Counted from the stretch's first letter, positions 8,834 through 20,503 are shown. The stretch is 64,000 nucleotides of DNA from Flavobacteriaceae bacterium (GCA_013003555.1 JABDIV010000052.1:124001-188000), one strand, 5' to 3'. Made by a program: numbers and translations. The notes: generated by a model not told the origin, from the letters alone.

Positions 8834-10939
8834 ATGCTTGCCGAGTATTTACAAACACCGATCGAATACTTAAAAGGAGTTGGCCCTAACAGGGCCGAAC
8901 TTCTAAGGAAGGAGCTGAGCATAAACACCTTTCAGGATTTGCTTAACCTATTCCCTAATCGCTATATCGACCGGACCAAATATTATAAAATCAATCAGCT
9001 TGAACAAAGTTCGGCTGATGTCCAGATTATAGGAACCATTGTCAGTTTTGATCTGATCGATCAGCGAGGCGGAAAACGCCTGGTTGCCAAATTCAAGGAC
9101 GATTCCGGAACAATGGAAATGGTTTGGTTCAGAGGCCATAAATGGATTCGACAAAGTTTAAAACTCAACATACCTTATGTGGCATTTGGAAAAGCAAAAT
9201 GGTTTAATGGCAAGTACAGTATAGTTCATCCCGAAATGGAATTACTGGATGAGCATGAGAAAAGCCTGCGTTCGGCAATGCAACCTATTTATCCTTCAAC
9301 AGAACGACTGACGAATCGAGGCGTTTCGAATAGGGTGATTTCAACAATCATGCAAAATCTTTTTATCGAGTCTAAAGGCGATTTTCGAGAAACATTTTCT
9401 GATAAAATTTTAAACGACTTGAAATTGCTGTCAAAAAAAGACGCCCTTTTCAATATTCATTTTCCAAAAAATCAAACCCTTCTTGCAGCCGCTGAATATC
9501 GATTAAAATTTGAAGAATTATTTTACATCCAACTGCAGCTGATAATGAAAAATTTGATCCATAAAACCAAGATCAAAGGTTTCACCTTCATCAAAGTTGG
9601 TGACATCTTCAATACCTTTTACAGGGAGCATTTACCCTTCGATTTAACCAGTGCTCAAAAACGGGTTTTAAAAGAAATTCGATACGATCTTGGGAGCAAT
9701 GCCCAGATGAATCGTCTTTTGCAAGGTGATGTCGGATCAGGTAAGACCATTGTAGCATTAATGTCAATGTTCATCGCACTTGACAACGGTTTTCAGGCCT
9801 GTATAATGGCTCCGACTGAAATTTTGTCAGTACAACACTATAACAACATTATTGAATATTGTAAACATCTGAATATCAGTATTAAATTATTAACTGGCTC
9901 AACTAATACTTCAGAAAGAACAAAAATTCATAAATCACTCGAAAATGGCGAATTAAATATTCTTGTTGGCACCCATGCACTTTTAGAGGACAAGGTGAAA
10001 TTTAAAAATCTGGGGCTTGCGATTATCGATGAGCAGCATCGTTTTGGTGTAGCCCAACGAAGCAAATTATGGCATAAGAATACCTCCCCTCCTCATGTTT
10101 TGATCATGACCGCTACTCCTATTCCGAGAACCCTGGCTATGTCGGTTTATGGCGATCTTGATGTCTCGGTCATCGATGAATTACCGGCAGGAAGGAAACC
10201 GGTTAAAACCGTACATCGCTATGATAAAAACCGGCTTAAGGTTTTCAGGTTTATCAAAGATGAAATTTTAAAAGGTCGGCAGGTATATATCGTTTACCCC
10301 CTCATTAAAGAAAGTGAAACCATGGATTATAAAGATCTCATGGATGGCTATGCAAGTATAGAGCGTGAATTTCCGAAACCCGAATATCAAATTTCGATTG
10401 TACATGGTCAGATGAAATCCGCCGATAAGGATTTTGAAATGCAACGATTTATTAAAGGAGAGACCCAAATCATGGTTGCAACCACTGTAATTGAAGTTGG
10501 TGTTGATGTTCCTAATGCATCTGTAATGATTATTGAAAGCGCCGAACGATTCGGACTTTCTCAATTGCATCAACTCAGAGGACGCGTTGGGCGAGGTGCC
10601 GAACAAAGTTATTGCATTCTAATGACCGGGCATAAATTGAGCAACGACGCTAAAACGCGCATAGAAACTATGGTTAGGACGAATGACGGGTTCGAAATTG
10701 CCGAAGTCGATCTGAAACTAAGAGGTCCCGGAGATCTTATGGGAACACAACAAAGCGGTGTATTAAATTTAAAGATCGCTAATCTGATAAAAGATAAGGA
10801 CATATTATCCCAGGCCAGGTTTTATGCCAAACAGCTTCTGAAGGCCGATCCTAAGCTTAGTCAACCGAACAATAAAGCCATTCTAACAACTTACATTCAG
10901 CTCGGTAAATACAAGAACATTTGGAATTATATTGGTTAG
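8834..10939 (+). CDS. recG: ATP-dependent DNA helicase RecG
   Basis: A 701-residue superfamily 2 branch-migration helicase that remodels stalled replication forks and Holliday junctions. The N-terminal wedge/OB domain is seen around residues 60-110 (IIGTIVSFDLIDQRGGKR). Walker A GDVGSGKT is at 298-305, the DEQH box at 399-402, and TATPIPRTLAM, EVGVDVPNA and QLRGRVGRG follow in the second RecA-like domain. ATG at 8834 is used, as it gives the normal N-terminus (LAEYLQTPIEYLKGVGP). No Shine-Dalgarno is present, as is usual here. It appears monocistronic: 180 bp of AT-rich sequence separate it from the next gene. Confidence 0.97.
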   Translation: MLAEYLQTPIEYLKGVGPNRAELLRKELSINTFQDLLNLFPNRYIDRTKYYKINQLEQSSADVQIIGTIVSFDLIDQRGGKRLVAKFKDDSGTMEMVWFRGHKWIRQSLKLNIPYVAFGKAKWFNGKYSIVHPEMELLDEHEKSLRSAMQPIYPSTERLTNRGVSNRVISTIMQNLFIESKGDFRETFSDKILNDLKLLSKKDALFNIHFPKNQTLLAAAEYRLKFEELFYIQLQLIMKNLIHKTKIKGFTFIKVGDIFNTFYREHLPFDLTSAQKRVLKEIRYDLGSNAQMNRLLQGDVGSGKTIVALMSMFIALDNGFQACIMAPTEILSVQHYNNIIEYCKHLNISIKLLTGSTNTSERTKIHKSLENGELNILVGTHALLEDKVKFKNLGLAIIDEQHRFGVAQRSKLWHKNTSPPHVLIMTATPIPRTLAMSVYGDLDVSVIDELPAGRKPVKTVHRYDKNRLKVFRFIKDEILKGRQVYIVYPLIKESETMDYKDLMDGYASIEREFPKPEYQISIVHGQMKSADKDFEMQRFIKGETQIMVATTVIEVGVDVPNASVMIIESAERFGLSQLHQLRGRVGRGAEQSYCILMTGHKLSNDAKTRIETMVRTNDGFEIAEVDLKLRGPGDLMGTQQSGVLNLKIANLIKDKDILSQARFYAKQLLKADPKLSQPNNKAILTTYIQLGKYKNIWNYIG

Positions 10940-11120
10940 GACAGCAATTAAATTAATGTAATTAGCTGATGTTCAAATATATCTGATTATTCATCGATAT
11001 TTTTTGTCTTTAATCCTGATCACCTTCAAATAAACGGTTTTTTATTACCCTAATCGAAAATCTTAGGCCCATGTGTACCTTGAACCTACTTTTACACCCA
11101 GAACCCCAATTCTATCAATA

Positions 11121-12185
11121 ATGAAAAATCTTGCTTATATATTTGGCATTCTTATTATTAGCCTGTACAGCTGCTCAGTTGAAGAGGTTGACACCGACAC
11201 CAATATTCCATTAAATGTATTAGATCTCAATGCTGCGGATGCTCAGTCACAGTCTCGATCTGTAAATACAACTAGTTGTTTTAGAACACCTTTAGTCGAT
11301 AAGAATGAAGAACGATTTGGATGGTTGATTTTTACAGTTCTTGAATCTGAACTTAAAGTTGACTACCAGTTACGAACTGAATTATCTATAGTTAAAACGA
11401 ACTTATCAATTGAAAGCTGGACAATGGAGGAAGCTGATGATATTGATACAGAGGTGCCTGTTGTTGAAAACTTCGTTCATCAAACTGAGCATAGTGAAAC
11501 TGGTAACAGGTTCACCTACATGATTGATAAAAATGATATCTGGGCATATTCGCGATATGCGGCTCATATAACTGTAGAAGATGTTAAGGGTCAAGTCATC
11601 CCCATGTGGGCGGGAAAATGGTCAAGATTTATGTTCGCCGATTTTAGTTATTGTGGTGATTGGCCGGATAAAAGTGAGATATGCAACAGTACTGATAATA
11701 TTGATTTCTTTGCTCCATTAATGCCAGAAACATCTGGACCTCATCCTGAATTTGGTACGTCTTCAGATACAGTGACTTTAAATCAAAACAATCCATATAG
11801 TGAGGGTTCAGTTGAAATAGCACTAAATTTTACTGATCTTCCTGAAGGTTTTAAAGATGCCACGATAAGCATTGACTTTGAAGATTTAGACCTTCATACA
11901 GACACTTTACATTCTGGTGGCAATACAGTAAATTTCGCAGAAACCTTTACTTTAAAAGATGAATACGGCAAGATTATTATTGCGTTGGATGAAAATCATT
12001 ATCAGGACGGTAATTTTACTTTTACCCATGAGCTTTCTAATTACCTTTTCAATGATAAAGATATTACACTATATGCTACAATCACCGCCAGCCTTGATTT
12101 GATAGAAGGCAACGGAATTACCGCAAAAAATACAATTGAAAAAATGACGAACATTTCAATTTGCGGAATAAAAACAATAAAATAA
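11121..12185 (+). CDS. Unrecognised lipoprotein with acidic N-terminus
   Basis: A 354-residue protein starting MKNLAYIFGILIISLYSC, a lipoprotein signal peptide with lipidated Cys at residue 18. The residues just after it (SVEEVDTDT) are strongly acidic, resembling the lipoprotein export signals that place lipoproteins on the cell surface in some Bacteroidota, which is an inference. The rest looks like a beta-rich exported protein with alternating acidic and aromatic segments and a few Cys. I recognise no domain. ATG at 11121 is chosen because it begins the signal peptide, rather than GTG at 11073. It ends just before a strong terminator and is probably a single-gene unit. It is the least family-assignable gene in the left third. 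Confidence 0.75.
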   Translation: MKNLAYIFGILIISLYSCSVEEVDTDTNIPLNVLDLNAADAQSQSRSVNTTSCFRTPLVDKNEERFGWLIFTVLESELKVDYQLRTELSIVKTNLSIESWTMEEADDIDTEVPVVENFVHQTEHSETGNRFTYMIDKNDIWAYSRYAAHITVEDVKGQVIPMWAGKWSRFMFADFSYCGDWPDKSEICNSTDNIDFFAPLMPETSGPHPEFGTSSDTVTLNQNNPYSEGSVEIALNFTDLPEGFKDATISIDFEDLDLHTDTLHSGGNTVNFAETFTLKDEYGKIIIALDENHYQDGNFTFTHELSNYLFNDKDITLYATITASLDLIEGNGITAKNTIEKMTNISICGIKTIK

Positions 12186-12213
12186 ATACCTGTTAGCTCA
12201 AATATTCCCTGCA

Positions 12214-12247
12214 AATAAGGCCAACACTCGTTGGTCTTATTTTTTTT
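12214..12247 (+). terminator. Intrinsic terminator after the unknown lipoprotein gene
   Basis: A 12-bp stem (12214-12225 with 12230-12241, one G-T wobble) with an ACTC loop is followed by six more T. It sits 29 bases after the stop codon of the lipoprotein gene. Confidence 0.88.
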
Positions 12248-12286
12248 GAAAAAACATAACCATTGGTCAGATTCCAAACAGAATTT

Positions 12287-12317
12287 AATCAAGCCATGTT
12301 TTAATTGTGGCTTGATT
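12287..12317. terminator. Hairpin, possible terminator for the minus-strand TlpA-like gene
   Basis: A 10-bp perfect stem (12287-12296 with 12308-12317) around an 11-base loop lies between two convergent genes, about 55 bases past the stop of the minus-strand gene. There is no good T-run on either side, so termination is only a guess. Confidence 0.4.
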
Positions 12318-12370
12318 TAACTCATATTATATCCTAACAATTCCTTGCTTGTCGCATATCTGTAAATTAA

Positions 12371-13579
12371 CTATTCGTTGAGAAGTAAATTAACGAATGA
12401 ATCGAATTCTGAAACAAATTCGTTGTATTTATCACCGGTAGCCGGCCCATTAAACCCAGTATGAATTTTTCTAACGCGACCCGATCGATCGATAAAAATA
12501 GAAGTCGGATATGACAAGACATGATTAAGCATAGGAAGTTTTTCCTGAGCCTTCTCCTTGCTCGAACTTCCATATTGAGCTAAGAGAATGGGGTATTCAA
12601 TATCAACGCGATCCTGAAGTCGATTGATCGCTTCAAAGGCTTTTTCCTCCGTTTTGGCATACTCAAAAGCAAGTGCGATGAATTCGATATCCTTATCCTT
12701 ATTATCACGATAGTATTTCGAATAAAACTTGCTCTCATCGAGACAATTCGGACACCAGGTTCCCATGATTTGAACAACAACTACCTTATTGTTATAGCGC
12801 TTATCATTTAATGAGACAGATTCTCCTCTTTCATTTGGAAATGTAAATTCTAAACGATCATATCCCTCCTTCAAAAACGTGAGACTGTTCTCATCAGGTA
12901 ATTCGTAACCCGCGTTAGGTTTAGCCGTGAATGCTGCCCGATAATGATTTCCTGAATAGAAATAACCGCTTAACTGATCGTTGTCAAAACTAGCCGTAAA
13001 CAAAAAAGCGTGTGCCCCATCAAAGGTTGAAAGTTTCAACTCCTCACCATCCATAACACCTTCAAGATATCTGTAGTCCCCGGTTGTTGTTCGAATAGTA
13101 CCGGTTACCCGGGCATCCTTTTGATTGAATATTCCCTTAGCAATGAAGGTAGAACTATCGTTTTCGGTAAAGAGCATTTCCCAGATACCACTAATATCAG
13201 CTCGCGGCTCTTTTACATCTTCAAAACGCAAATTATTATCGTACTCTACTGAAAACGGAACCCGTCTGTCCAGGCTCTCTTTTATATACTGACCCCCTGA
13301 TATTATGCCGTTTTCAAACCGGCCGGCTATGTACCCCTCATAAACCGGAAAATTAATGCGAATAGAATCACTGGAGTATTCGATTTCATCAACCAGAATA
13401 ACTTCATCGGCATTATATATCTCGATTTGATCAGCATCGGTCACCTTGAAATTGAACGGAAGGGTTTTTCCTTCCTGCACTTCCAACAGAGCCCTATAAT
13501 CACCCTGCTTTAATTTATACTGTTCAGCCGATTCACAGCTAAATAAAATCAAAAAACATAAAGAAAAAATAAGACGCAT
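12371..13579 (-). CDS. TlpA-family thioredoxin-like lipoprotein
   Basis: A 402-residue envelope lipoprotein (signal peptide LIFSLCFLILFSC, lipidated Cys near residue 15). The N-terminal 220 residues are a beta-rich domain of the DUF4369 type common in Bacteroidota TlpA-like proteins. The C-terminal domain is a thioredoxin fold with an intact redox pair W-C-P-N-C (Cys276 and Cys279) and a cis-Pro region before the Thr-Ser strand (SYPTSIFID). Such proteins reduce or oxidise envelope thiols, but the partner is unknown. ATG at 13579 is chosen because it starts the signal peptide directly; upstream in-frame codons only add a non-signal extension. It is divergent from pheT. Confidence 0.88.
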   Translation of the reverse strand: MRLIFSLCFLILFSCESAEQYKLKQGDYRALLEVQEGKTLPFNFKVTDADQIEIYNADEVILVDEIEYSSDSIRINFPVYEGYIAGRFENGIISGGQYIKESLDRRVPFSVEYDNNLRFEDVKEPRADISGIWEMLFTENDSSTFIAKGIFNQKDARVTGTIRTTTGDYRYLEGVMDGEELKLSTFDGAHAFLFTASFDNDQLSGYFYSGNHYRAAFTAKPNAGYELPDENSLTFLKEGYDRLEFTFPNERGESVSLNDKRYNNKVVVVQIMGTWCPNCLDESKFYSKYYRDNKDKDIEFIALAFEYAKTEEKAFEAINRLQDRVDIEYPILLAQYGSSSKEKAQEKLPMLNHVLSYPTSIFIDRSGRVRKIHTGFNGPATGDKYNEFVSEFDSFVNLLLNE

Positions 13580-13642
13580 AATCATAGCTTTGATAAGTGA
13601 TCGAATTAACAACATTTTACTTACATAAAAAAATTGATTCAA

Positions 13643-13673
13643 TTTCGTTAACCCTCAACTTTAATTATATTTG
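13643..13673 (+). promoter_or_regulatory. Predicted promoter of pheT
   Basis: A TATATTTG -7 box (13666-13673) fits the Bacteroidota consensus TAnnTTTG exactly. A TTTC at 13643-13646 lies 19 bases upstream in the place of the -33 TTTG. This gives a leader of roughly 18 bases before the ATG at 13696. Confidence 0.6.
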
Positions 13674-13695
13674 CGGCTATATGTAATCGCGAGTC

Positions 13696-16125
13696 ATGAA
13701 GATTTCCTATAACTGGATCAAACAATTTATCAATCTCGATTGGACAGCTGAAAAAACAGCCGAATTACTGACCGATCTTGGATTAGAGGTTGAAGGTATT
13801 GAAAATTTTCAATCTGTTCCCGGTGGACTTGATGGTGTAGTCATCGGTGAGGTAAAGACATGTGTTCAGCATCCAAATGCCGACAGGCTTAAACTTACAA
13901 CGGTTGATATCGGTAATGGTGAAGATCTTCAAATCGTTTGCGGTGCACCGAACGTTGCAGCCGGTCAAAAGGTTCCTGTAGCGACAATTGGAACAACCCT
14001 TCACACCATAACCGGGGAGGAATTCAAGATTAAGAAAGGAAAAATTCGTGGTGAGGAAAGTCACGGTATGATCTGTGCAGAAGATGAACTCGGACTTGGA
14101 ACATCTCATGAAGGGATTATGATTCTCGATAAGGCTTTTGAAGTTGGTACACCTGCTTCAAGCGTCTTTGAGATTGAAGAAGATGAAATTTTTGAAATCG
14201 GACTTACACCCAATCGGGCTGATGCTATGAGCCATTACGGTGTTGCGCGCGATCTGAAAGCAGGCCTGATGCAAAAAGAATTAAATCTTGAATTGATCAC
14301 ACCTTCAGTTAGTGCTTTTCATGTTGATTCACGAACACTTAAAATAGATGTTGAAGTTATCGATAAGGAGATGGCGCCGCGCTATTGTGGGGTAACGATT
14401 TCCGGCTTAAAAGTTGGAGATTCACCAGCATGGCTCAAAAACAGGTTAAAAGCCATCGGCTTGACACCCATCAATAATATTGTGGATGTCACTAATTATG
14501 TGCTGCATGAACTTGGTCAACCATTACATGCTTTTGATGCCGCCAAGATAAGTGGAAATAAAGTATTGGTTAAAACTCTACCAAAAGGAAGCAAGTTTGT
14601 TACACTTGATGAAGTTGAACGAACACTTGATCATGAAGACCTGATGATATGTGATGGTGAAAAACCGATGTGTATTGCAGGAGTTTTTGGTGGTATCCAT
14701 TCAGGGGTGAGTGAAACAACAACAAGCATCTTCCTGGAGAGTGCCTATTTTGATCCGGTCAGTATCCGCAAGACAGCTAAGCGTCATGGTTTGAATACCG
14801 ATGCATCGTTTCGTTTCGAACGGGGAATTGATCCTAACATCACTGAATATGCGCTTAAGAGAGCGGCTTTGATAATCCTCGAGGTAGCCGGTGGTGAAAT
14901 AAGCGGTGATGTAGTTGACTCCTATCCTAATAAAATTGAAGATTTTCAAGTTGTGATGAGTTTCGATAATGCCAGGAATTTAATCGGAGAAGAAATTCCA
15001 AGGGAAACGATAAAAAGCATTCTAACATCGCTTGACATTAAGGTCAATAATGTAACAGAAACCGGTTTGGGACTTACGGTCCCTGCCTTCAGAAATGACG
15101 TTCAACGCGAGGCTGACATCATTGAAGAAATATTGAGGGTTTATGGTTATAACCGCATTTCAACTTCAAAGAAATTAAATGCTTCGATTGCCCATTCATC
15201 TAGGTTTGAAGACCACAAAATGCAAAATATTATCGGCGATCTGATGGCATCCCTTGGTTTTTATGAAACCATCTCCAATTCGCTTACTACAGCTGAATAT
15301 GCCGACCTAAGTGATGAATTTACAGCCGGTGGGAATGTGACCCTTTTGAATCCACTGAGCCAGGATTTGGGCTCAATGCGGCAAAGCATGTTATTTAGCC
15401 TTCTTGAAGCTGTAGCATACAATCTCAATCGCCAACAAAATGACTTAAAACTTTTTGAATTTGGTAAAACCTACCATCATCAGGAAAGTACAACCCCGGT
15501 TGAACAAAAACATCTTTCTTTGTTGATAACCGGAAAAAATCAAATGGAAAGTTGGACAATTGAACAAAAGCCAACTGATTTCTTTAACTTGAAAGGAATT
15601 ATTTATGCGTTACTTGACCGCCTGGGCTTAGAGGATGTAAAAGAATCCCCCATTCAAAATAAGTCATTCTCAGAGGGCCTTAACCTAAAGGTCAATAATA
15701 AATCACTTTTGGATTTCGGTATAGTGAAGAAGTCAATTCTAAAGAAATTTGGAATTGATCAAATTGTATTCTTTGCTGATATCAATTGGGATTTTGTTCT
15801 TGATCTTGCACCTGAGCATAGTATAAAATTTGAAGAAATTTCAAAATATCCCGAGGTTCGAAGGGATTTTGCCCTGATGCTTGATGAAAATGTCTCCTTC
15901 GAATCAATTCATAAAATTGCGAGAAAAACCGAAAGGAATTTATTAAAATCGGTTAATTTATTCGATGTGTACCAAGGCAAAAATCTTCCGAAAGGGAAGA
16001 AAAGTTATGCCGTTAGTTTTGTTATTCAGGATAATCGTAAAACCCTGACTGATAAGCAGATAGACAAAATTATGTCGAAACTTCAAGCCAATTTTGAGCG
16101 TGAATTAGGAGCGGAATTACGTTGA
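13696..16125 (+). CDS. pheT: Phenylalanine--tRNA ligase beta subunit
   Basis: The 809-residue beta chain of the alpha2-beta2 phenylalanyl-tRNA synthetase. In order it has the N-terminal B1 segment, the tRNA-binding EMAP/OB domain (about 40-155, with CVQHPNADRLKLTTVDIG), B3/B4 editing domain (ISGLKVGDSP...NIVDVTNYV, about 210-370), B5, the catalytic-like core and the C-terminal ferredoxin-fold anticodon-binding domain (YPEVRRDFAL to the end). The length is typical. The alpha subunit gene pheS is not adjacent within this window, which is common in Bacteroidota. A -7 box lies 23 bases upstream of the start. A separate small membrane-protein gene follows at 76 bp. Confidence 0.97.
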   Translation: MKISYNWIKQFINLDWTAEKTAELLTDLGLEVEGIENFQSVPGGLDGVVIGEVKTCVQHPNADRLKLTTVDIGNGEDLQIVCGAPNVAAGQKVPVATIGTTLHTITGEEFKIKKGKIRGEESHGMICAEDELGLGTSHEGIMILDKAFEVGTPASSVFEIEEDEIFEIGLTPNRADAMSHYGVARDLKAGLMQKELNLELITPSVSAFHVDSRTLKIDVEVIDKEMAPRYCGVTISGLKVGDSPAWLKNRLKAIGLTPINNIVDVTNYVLHELGQPLHAFDAAKISGNKVLVKTLPKGSKFVTLDEVERTLDHEDLMICDGEKPMCIAGVFGGIHSGVSETTTSIFLESAYFDPVSIRKTAKRHGLNTDASFRFERGIDPNITEYALKRAALIILEVAGGEISGDVVDSYPNKIEDFQVVMSFDNARNLIGEEIPRETIKSILTSLDIKVNNVTETGLGLTVPAFRNDVQREADIIEEILRVYGYNRISTSKKLNASIAHSSRFEDHKMQNIIGDLMASLGFYETISNSLTTAEYADLSDEFTAGGNVTLLNPLSQDLGSMRQSMLFSLLEAVAYNLNRQQNDLKLFEFGKTYHHQESTTPVEQKHLSLLITGKNQMESWTIEQKPTDFFNLKGIIYALLDRLGLEDVKESPIQNKSFSEGLNLKVNNKSLLDFGIVKKSILKKFGIDQIVFFADINWDFVLDLAPEHSIKFEEISKYPEVRRDFALMLDENVSFESIHKIARKTERNLLKSVNLFDVYQGKNLPKGKKSYAVSFVIQDNRKTLTDKQIDKIMSKLQANFERELGAELR

Positions 16126-16140
16126 TTTCTTGTTGAAAAT

Positions 16141-16148
16141 TACATTTG
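16141..16148 (+). promoter_or_regulatory. Possible -7 box upstream of the small membrane-protein gene
   Basis: TACATTTG matches the consensus -7 element; the nearest TTG upstream is 16 bases away, shorter than the usual 19. It would start a transcript about 50 bases before the ATG at 16202. Confidence 0.4.
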
Positions 16149-16201
16149 TAAGAATGCAATAGATGCCATAACTTCGCTAAAAAATTGCAAGAAAAGAAAT
16201 C

Positions 16202-16918
16202 ATGTTTAAACGTATTGACGCGGTCAAAAAACTTCGACAAAAACAGTCGAGACTTTTCAAAGGCGCTGATATTCTCGGCCAGGTTAGGTCTATTCTTGAT
16301 CAAGACCAACTAAAAGAAGATCGTATACAAAATGCATTACAAGGTGGTGGTGATGAAATTTCAAACACCTTCGATCTTGATCAGTTAGACTCCGATAGGA
16401 TTTATCACATCGATTCCATCAAGGAAATTTGCATCGATTACCGGCTACGTTTTCTTAATTCCAAACTCTTTAAGAACGCGATTCCCAGGGAAGCCATACA
16501 AGAAATAAAAGCTCTGGAAAAGGCACATGATATTGAGATCAAAGGATTTAAGATCATGGCGCCATCTAAACTTTTCAGACTTGAAAATGCCGATGATCCG
16601 GTTCTTTTTGCTCCCATAGGTAATGGGTATTACTATTTAATCCACAAGTGGGGTAATGACATGCATCCGTTGAGAAAATGGATCATGAAGCCGTTTAAAA
16701 ATATTGTAAATATGGTATTTACCCTATTTATAATCAGCATTTTATCTACCAACCTTGTGATAGAAGGCCGTTATGGTGCGACACTAAGCGGTAGTGAAAT
16801 GATGATTATATTTCTATTTGTTTTCAAATCCTTTGTAGCTATCGTATTGTATTATGGATTTGCCCTTGGAAAGAACTTCAGCAACGTTGTTTGGGATAGT
16901 AAGTATTTTAATGCCTAG
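16202..16918 (+). CDS. Small membrane protein of unknown function
   Basis: A 238-residue protein with a long charged N-terminal half (many Lys, Asp, Gln, likely cytoplasmic) and two C-terminal membrane helices, about residues 175-192 and 200-222. The segment before the helices contains VLFAPIGNGYYYLIHKWGNDM. No catalytic motif or known domain is apparent. It follows pheT by 76 bases but has its own possible -7 box. Its stop overlaps the end of the convergent PLP decarboxylase gene by four bases. I have no function to offer. Confidence 0.75.
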   Translation: MFKRIDAVKKLRQKQSRLFKGADILGQVRSILDQDQLKEDRIQNALQGGGDEISNTFDLDQLDSDRIYHIDSIKEICIDYRLRFLNSKLFKNAIPREAIQEIKALEKAHDIEIKGFKIMAPSKLFRLENADDPVLFAPIGNGYYYLIHKWGNDMHPLRKWIMKPFKNIVNMVFTLFIISILSTNLVIEGRYGATLSGSEMMIIFLFVFKSFVAIVLYYGFALGKNFSNVVWDSKYFNA

Positions 16919-18345
16919 CTTATTAGGTCATTCAGGGCGCGTTCAATCATCTTGATGGCCTTGTCGATGGTTTCAATTTTTGTTCGGAAAGAAAGAATTG
17001 CCATTCTAATAACAAACCGGTCTTCTATAATTGTTGAACTCAGAAAAACTTCCCCATCCCGGTGGAGCGCCTCTAGCAAGATCTTATTGAATTTATTGGG
17101 ATCCTTGGCAGGGTACCAAAAGTAACTGACCGAAAGATCGGGATCGGGTCCTAGTTCAAACCCCAAGGCCTGTAAACCATCACGAAAATAATGCGTCAGT
17201 AAAAGCTTCTCATCCAGACATGCCTTAAACGGTTCGATACCATGAAGTTGAAGCGGCAACCATAATCTCAGGCTTCTGAAATGCTTGGTCAATTCGGGTG
17301 AAACATCGGCAGGATGTACCGGTGATTCCTGAGAAACAGCATCCTGCATATAATTTGCGCGATACACATGTGAGTGATAAACAGCCTCTTTGTCCTTAAC
17401 CAATACTGCACCAAGGCCGTATGGCAAGAATAAACCTTTATGTGGATCAACCACGATAGAGTCGGCACGTTCAATGCCTTTGAACTTTGCTTTGATGCGA
17501 TCAACCAGGATAAAAAATCCTCCGTAAGCGCCGTCTATATGAAACCAAAGCCCATATTTTTTAGAAATATCCGCAATGCGGTCAAGTGGATCGATCGCTC
17601 CCGTATCTGTTGTGCCTGCAGAACCTATGACCAGGAAGGGATAGAGTCCCTTTTGCCGGTCTTTTTTAATCCGTTCTTCTAAAATATCAGCATTTATTCT
17701 GGAGCGATCATCAAGATCGATATAGCTGATTTGAACATCCTCAAGTCCGATTATCCGTAGCGCTTTTTGAATGCAGTGATGCACTTGCGGACTCAAATAA
17801 ATAACGCTGTTTTTTATGCGTTCATTCTTAACCTGGTGCTTATCCCTTGCCGCTGTAAGTGCAATTAAATTTGCGATTGATCCGCCCGAGGCGAGGTTTC
17901 CGACGGCAGATGATGGAAAACCAAAAAGATCTTTCATCCAATCGAGAAGCACATGCTCAATTGCAACACCAGACGGACACGAAAAATTAATGCCAACGTA
18001 TTCATTCGTAACATCAACGAGATAATCGGCAAGCGCAGATGTATAGATACCACCTCCAGGGATATATCCCAAATGACCACCGGAAGCTGGCTTTATCCCT
18101 TTTGCTGCCACCTCTTTGTCATAGAGTTCAAGCAAGGACTCCAGGGACTGCTTTTCGCTTTTAAGGTTCATTGCATTTGGCGTAGCCGATTCACCGGAAA
18201 AGGCCTTCATATGTGAAAGATCCTCAATAAATTTATCACTGTACTGTAAAAGTTGCTTTAAATATGTTTTCCGTTCGGAAGCTGATGGCTCCAAGGCGCA
18301 TGAAATAGCATGGAGGTCTTTAATACGTTTTGTTAAATCGTTCAC
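16915..18345 (-). CDS. Pyridoxal-phosphate-dependent group II decarboxylase
   Basis: A 476-residue fold-type I PLP enzyme of the aromatic-amino-acid/glutamate decarboxylase group. The cofactor lysine is in D-P-H-K (Lys303, motif VDPHKGLFLPYG). The Asp binding the pyridine nitrogen is in HIDGAYGGF, and the phosphate-loop segment NLASGGSIANLIAL is present. Substrate specificity cannot be read from the sequence. It could be an L-amino-acid decarboxylase of the AADC type. The start is GTG at 18345, overlapping ATG in the string ATGTGA: that ATG is in another frame and meets an immediate stop. It overlaps the preceding convergent gene by four bases. Confidence 0.88.
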   Translation of the reverse strand: MNDLTKRIKDLHAISCALEPSASERKTYLKQLLQYSDKFIEDLSHMKAFSGESATPNAMNLKSEKQSLESLLELYDKEVAAKGIKPASGGHLGYIPGGGIYTSALADYLVDVTNEYVGINFSCPSGVAIEHVLLDWMKDLFGFPSSAVGNLASGGSIANLIALTAARDKHQVKNERIKNSVIYLSPQVHHCIQKALRIIGLEDVQISYIDLDDRSRINADILEERIKKDRQKGLYPFLVIGSAGTTDTGAIDPLDRIADISKKYGLWFHIDGAYGGFFILVDRIKAKFKGIERADSIVVDPHKGLFLPYGLGAVLVKDKEAVYHSHVYRANYMQDAVSQESPVHPADVSPELTKHFRSLRLWLPLQLHGIEPFKACLDEKLLLTHYFRDGLQALGFELGPDPDLSVSYFWYPAKDPNKFNKILLEALHRDGEVFLSSTIIEDRFVIRMAILSFRTKIETIDKAIKMIERALNDLIS

Positions 18346-18463
18346 ATTTAGAGTATTCTAATCAAGTGATAAAATTAGATTAATTTTATTAGTTGTAAAC
18401 TTGAAATCATGGGAAAATTGGCATTTTTTTTGTACCTTATTAACACTGAAAAACAATTCGATT

Positions 18464-18697
18464 ATGGAAAGTCATTATAAAAAAATATACTCCGGAAATT
18501 TCATCGTAGTCCAACTACTTACCGCTCGCTTAGAAGAAATAGGCATAAGTCCAATCATCAAAGATGAAAGTCATTTAGGCCTTTCAGCAGTAGGAGTTTC
18601 GGATTATCAAGGAGAAATAGATCTCTACGTCCATGAAAATGAAATGGATAAAGCAGGCCCGATTGTTGAGGCGACCTTAGCCCAGATGAAATCTTAA
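18464..18697 (+). CDS. DUF2007 domain protein
   Basis: A 77-residue cytoplasmic protein of the DUF2007 (putative signal-transducing) family. It has the typical pattern: a short strand with YSGNF, a helix (VVQLLTARLEEIGI), then the I-K-D-E core and a final strand with DLYVHE before a helix. ATG at 18464 is chosen: a TTG-started extension adds residues with no counterpart in the family. It is a single gene in the gap between two minus-strand units and has no recognised function beyond its fold. Confidence 0.85.
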   Translation: MESHYKKIYSGNFIVVQLLTARLEEIGISPIIKDESHLGLSAVGVSDYQGEIDLYVHENEMDKAGPIVEATLAQMKS

Positions 18698-18709
18698 ATT
18701 TTACACGAA

Positions 18710-20449
<1,740 letters not shown>

Positions 20450-20450
20450 T

Positions 20451-20458
20451 TATTTTTG
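20451..20458 (+). promoter_or_regulatory. Possible -7 box for the thioredoxin-fold lipoprotein gene
   Basis: TATTTTTG fits the -7 consensus and would give a leader of about 40 bases before the ATG at 20504. No TTTG is seen 19 bases upstream, so this is tentative. Confidence 0.35.
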
Positions 20459-20503
20459 TACAGAATCGTCGATATACCATTGGTCATCGCTGATTTAATA
20501 TAT

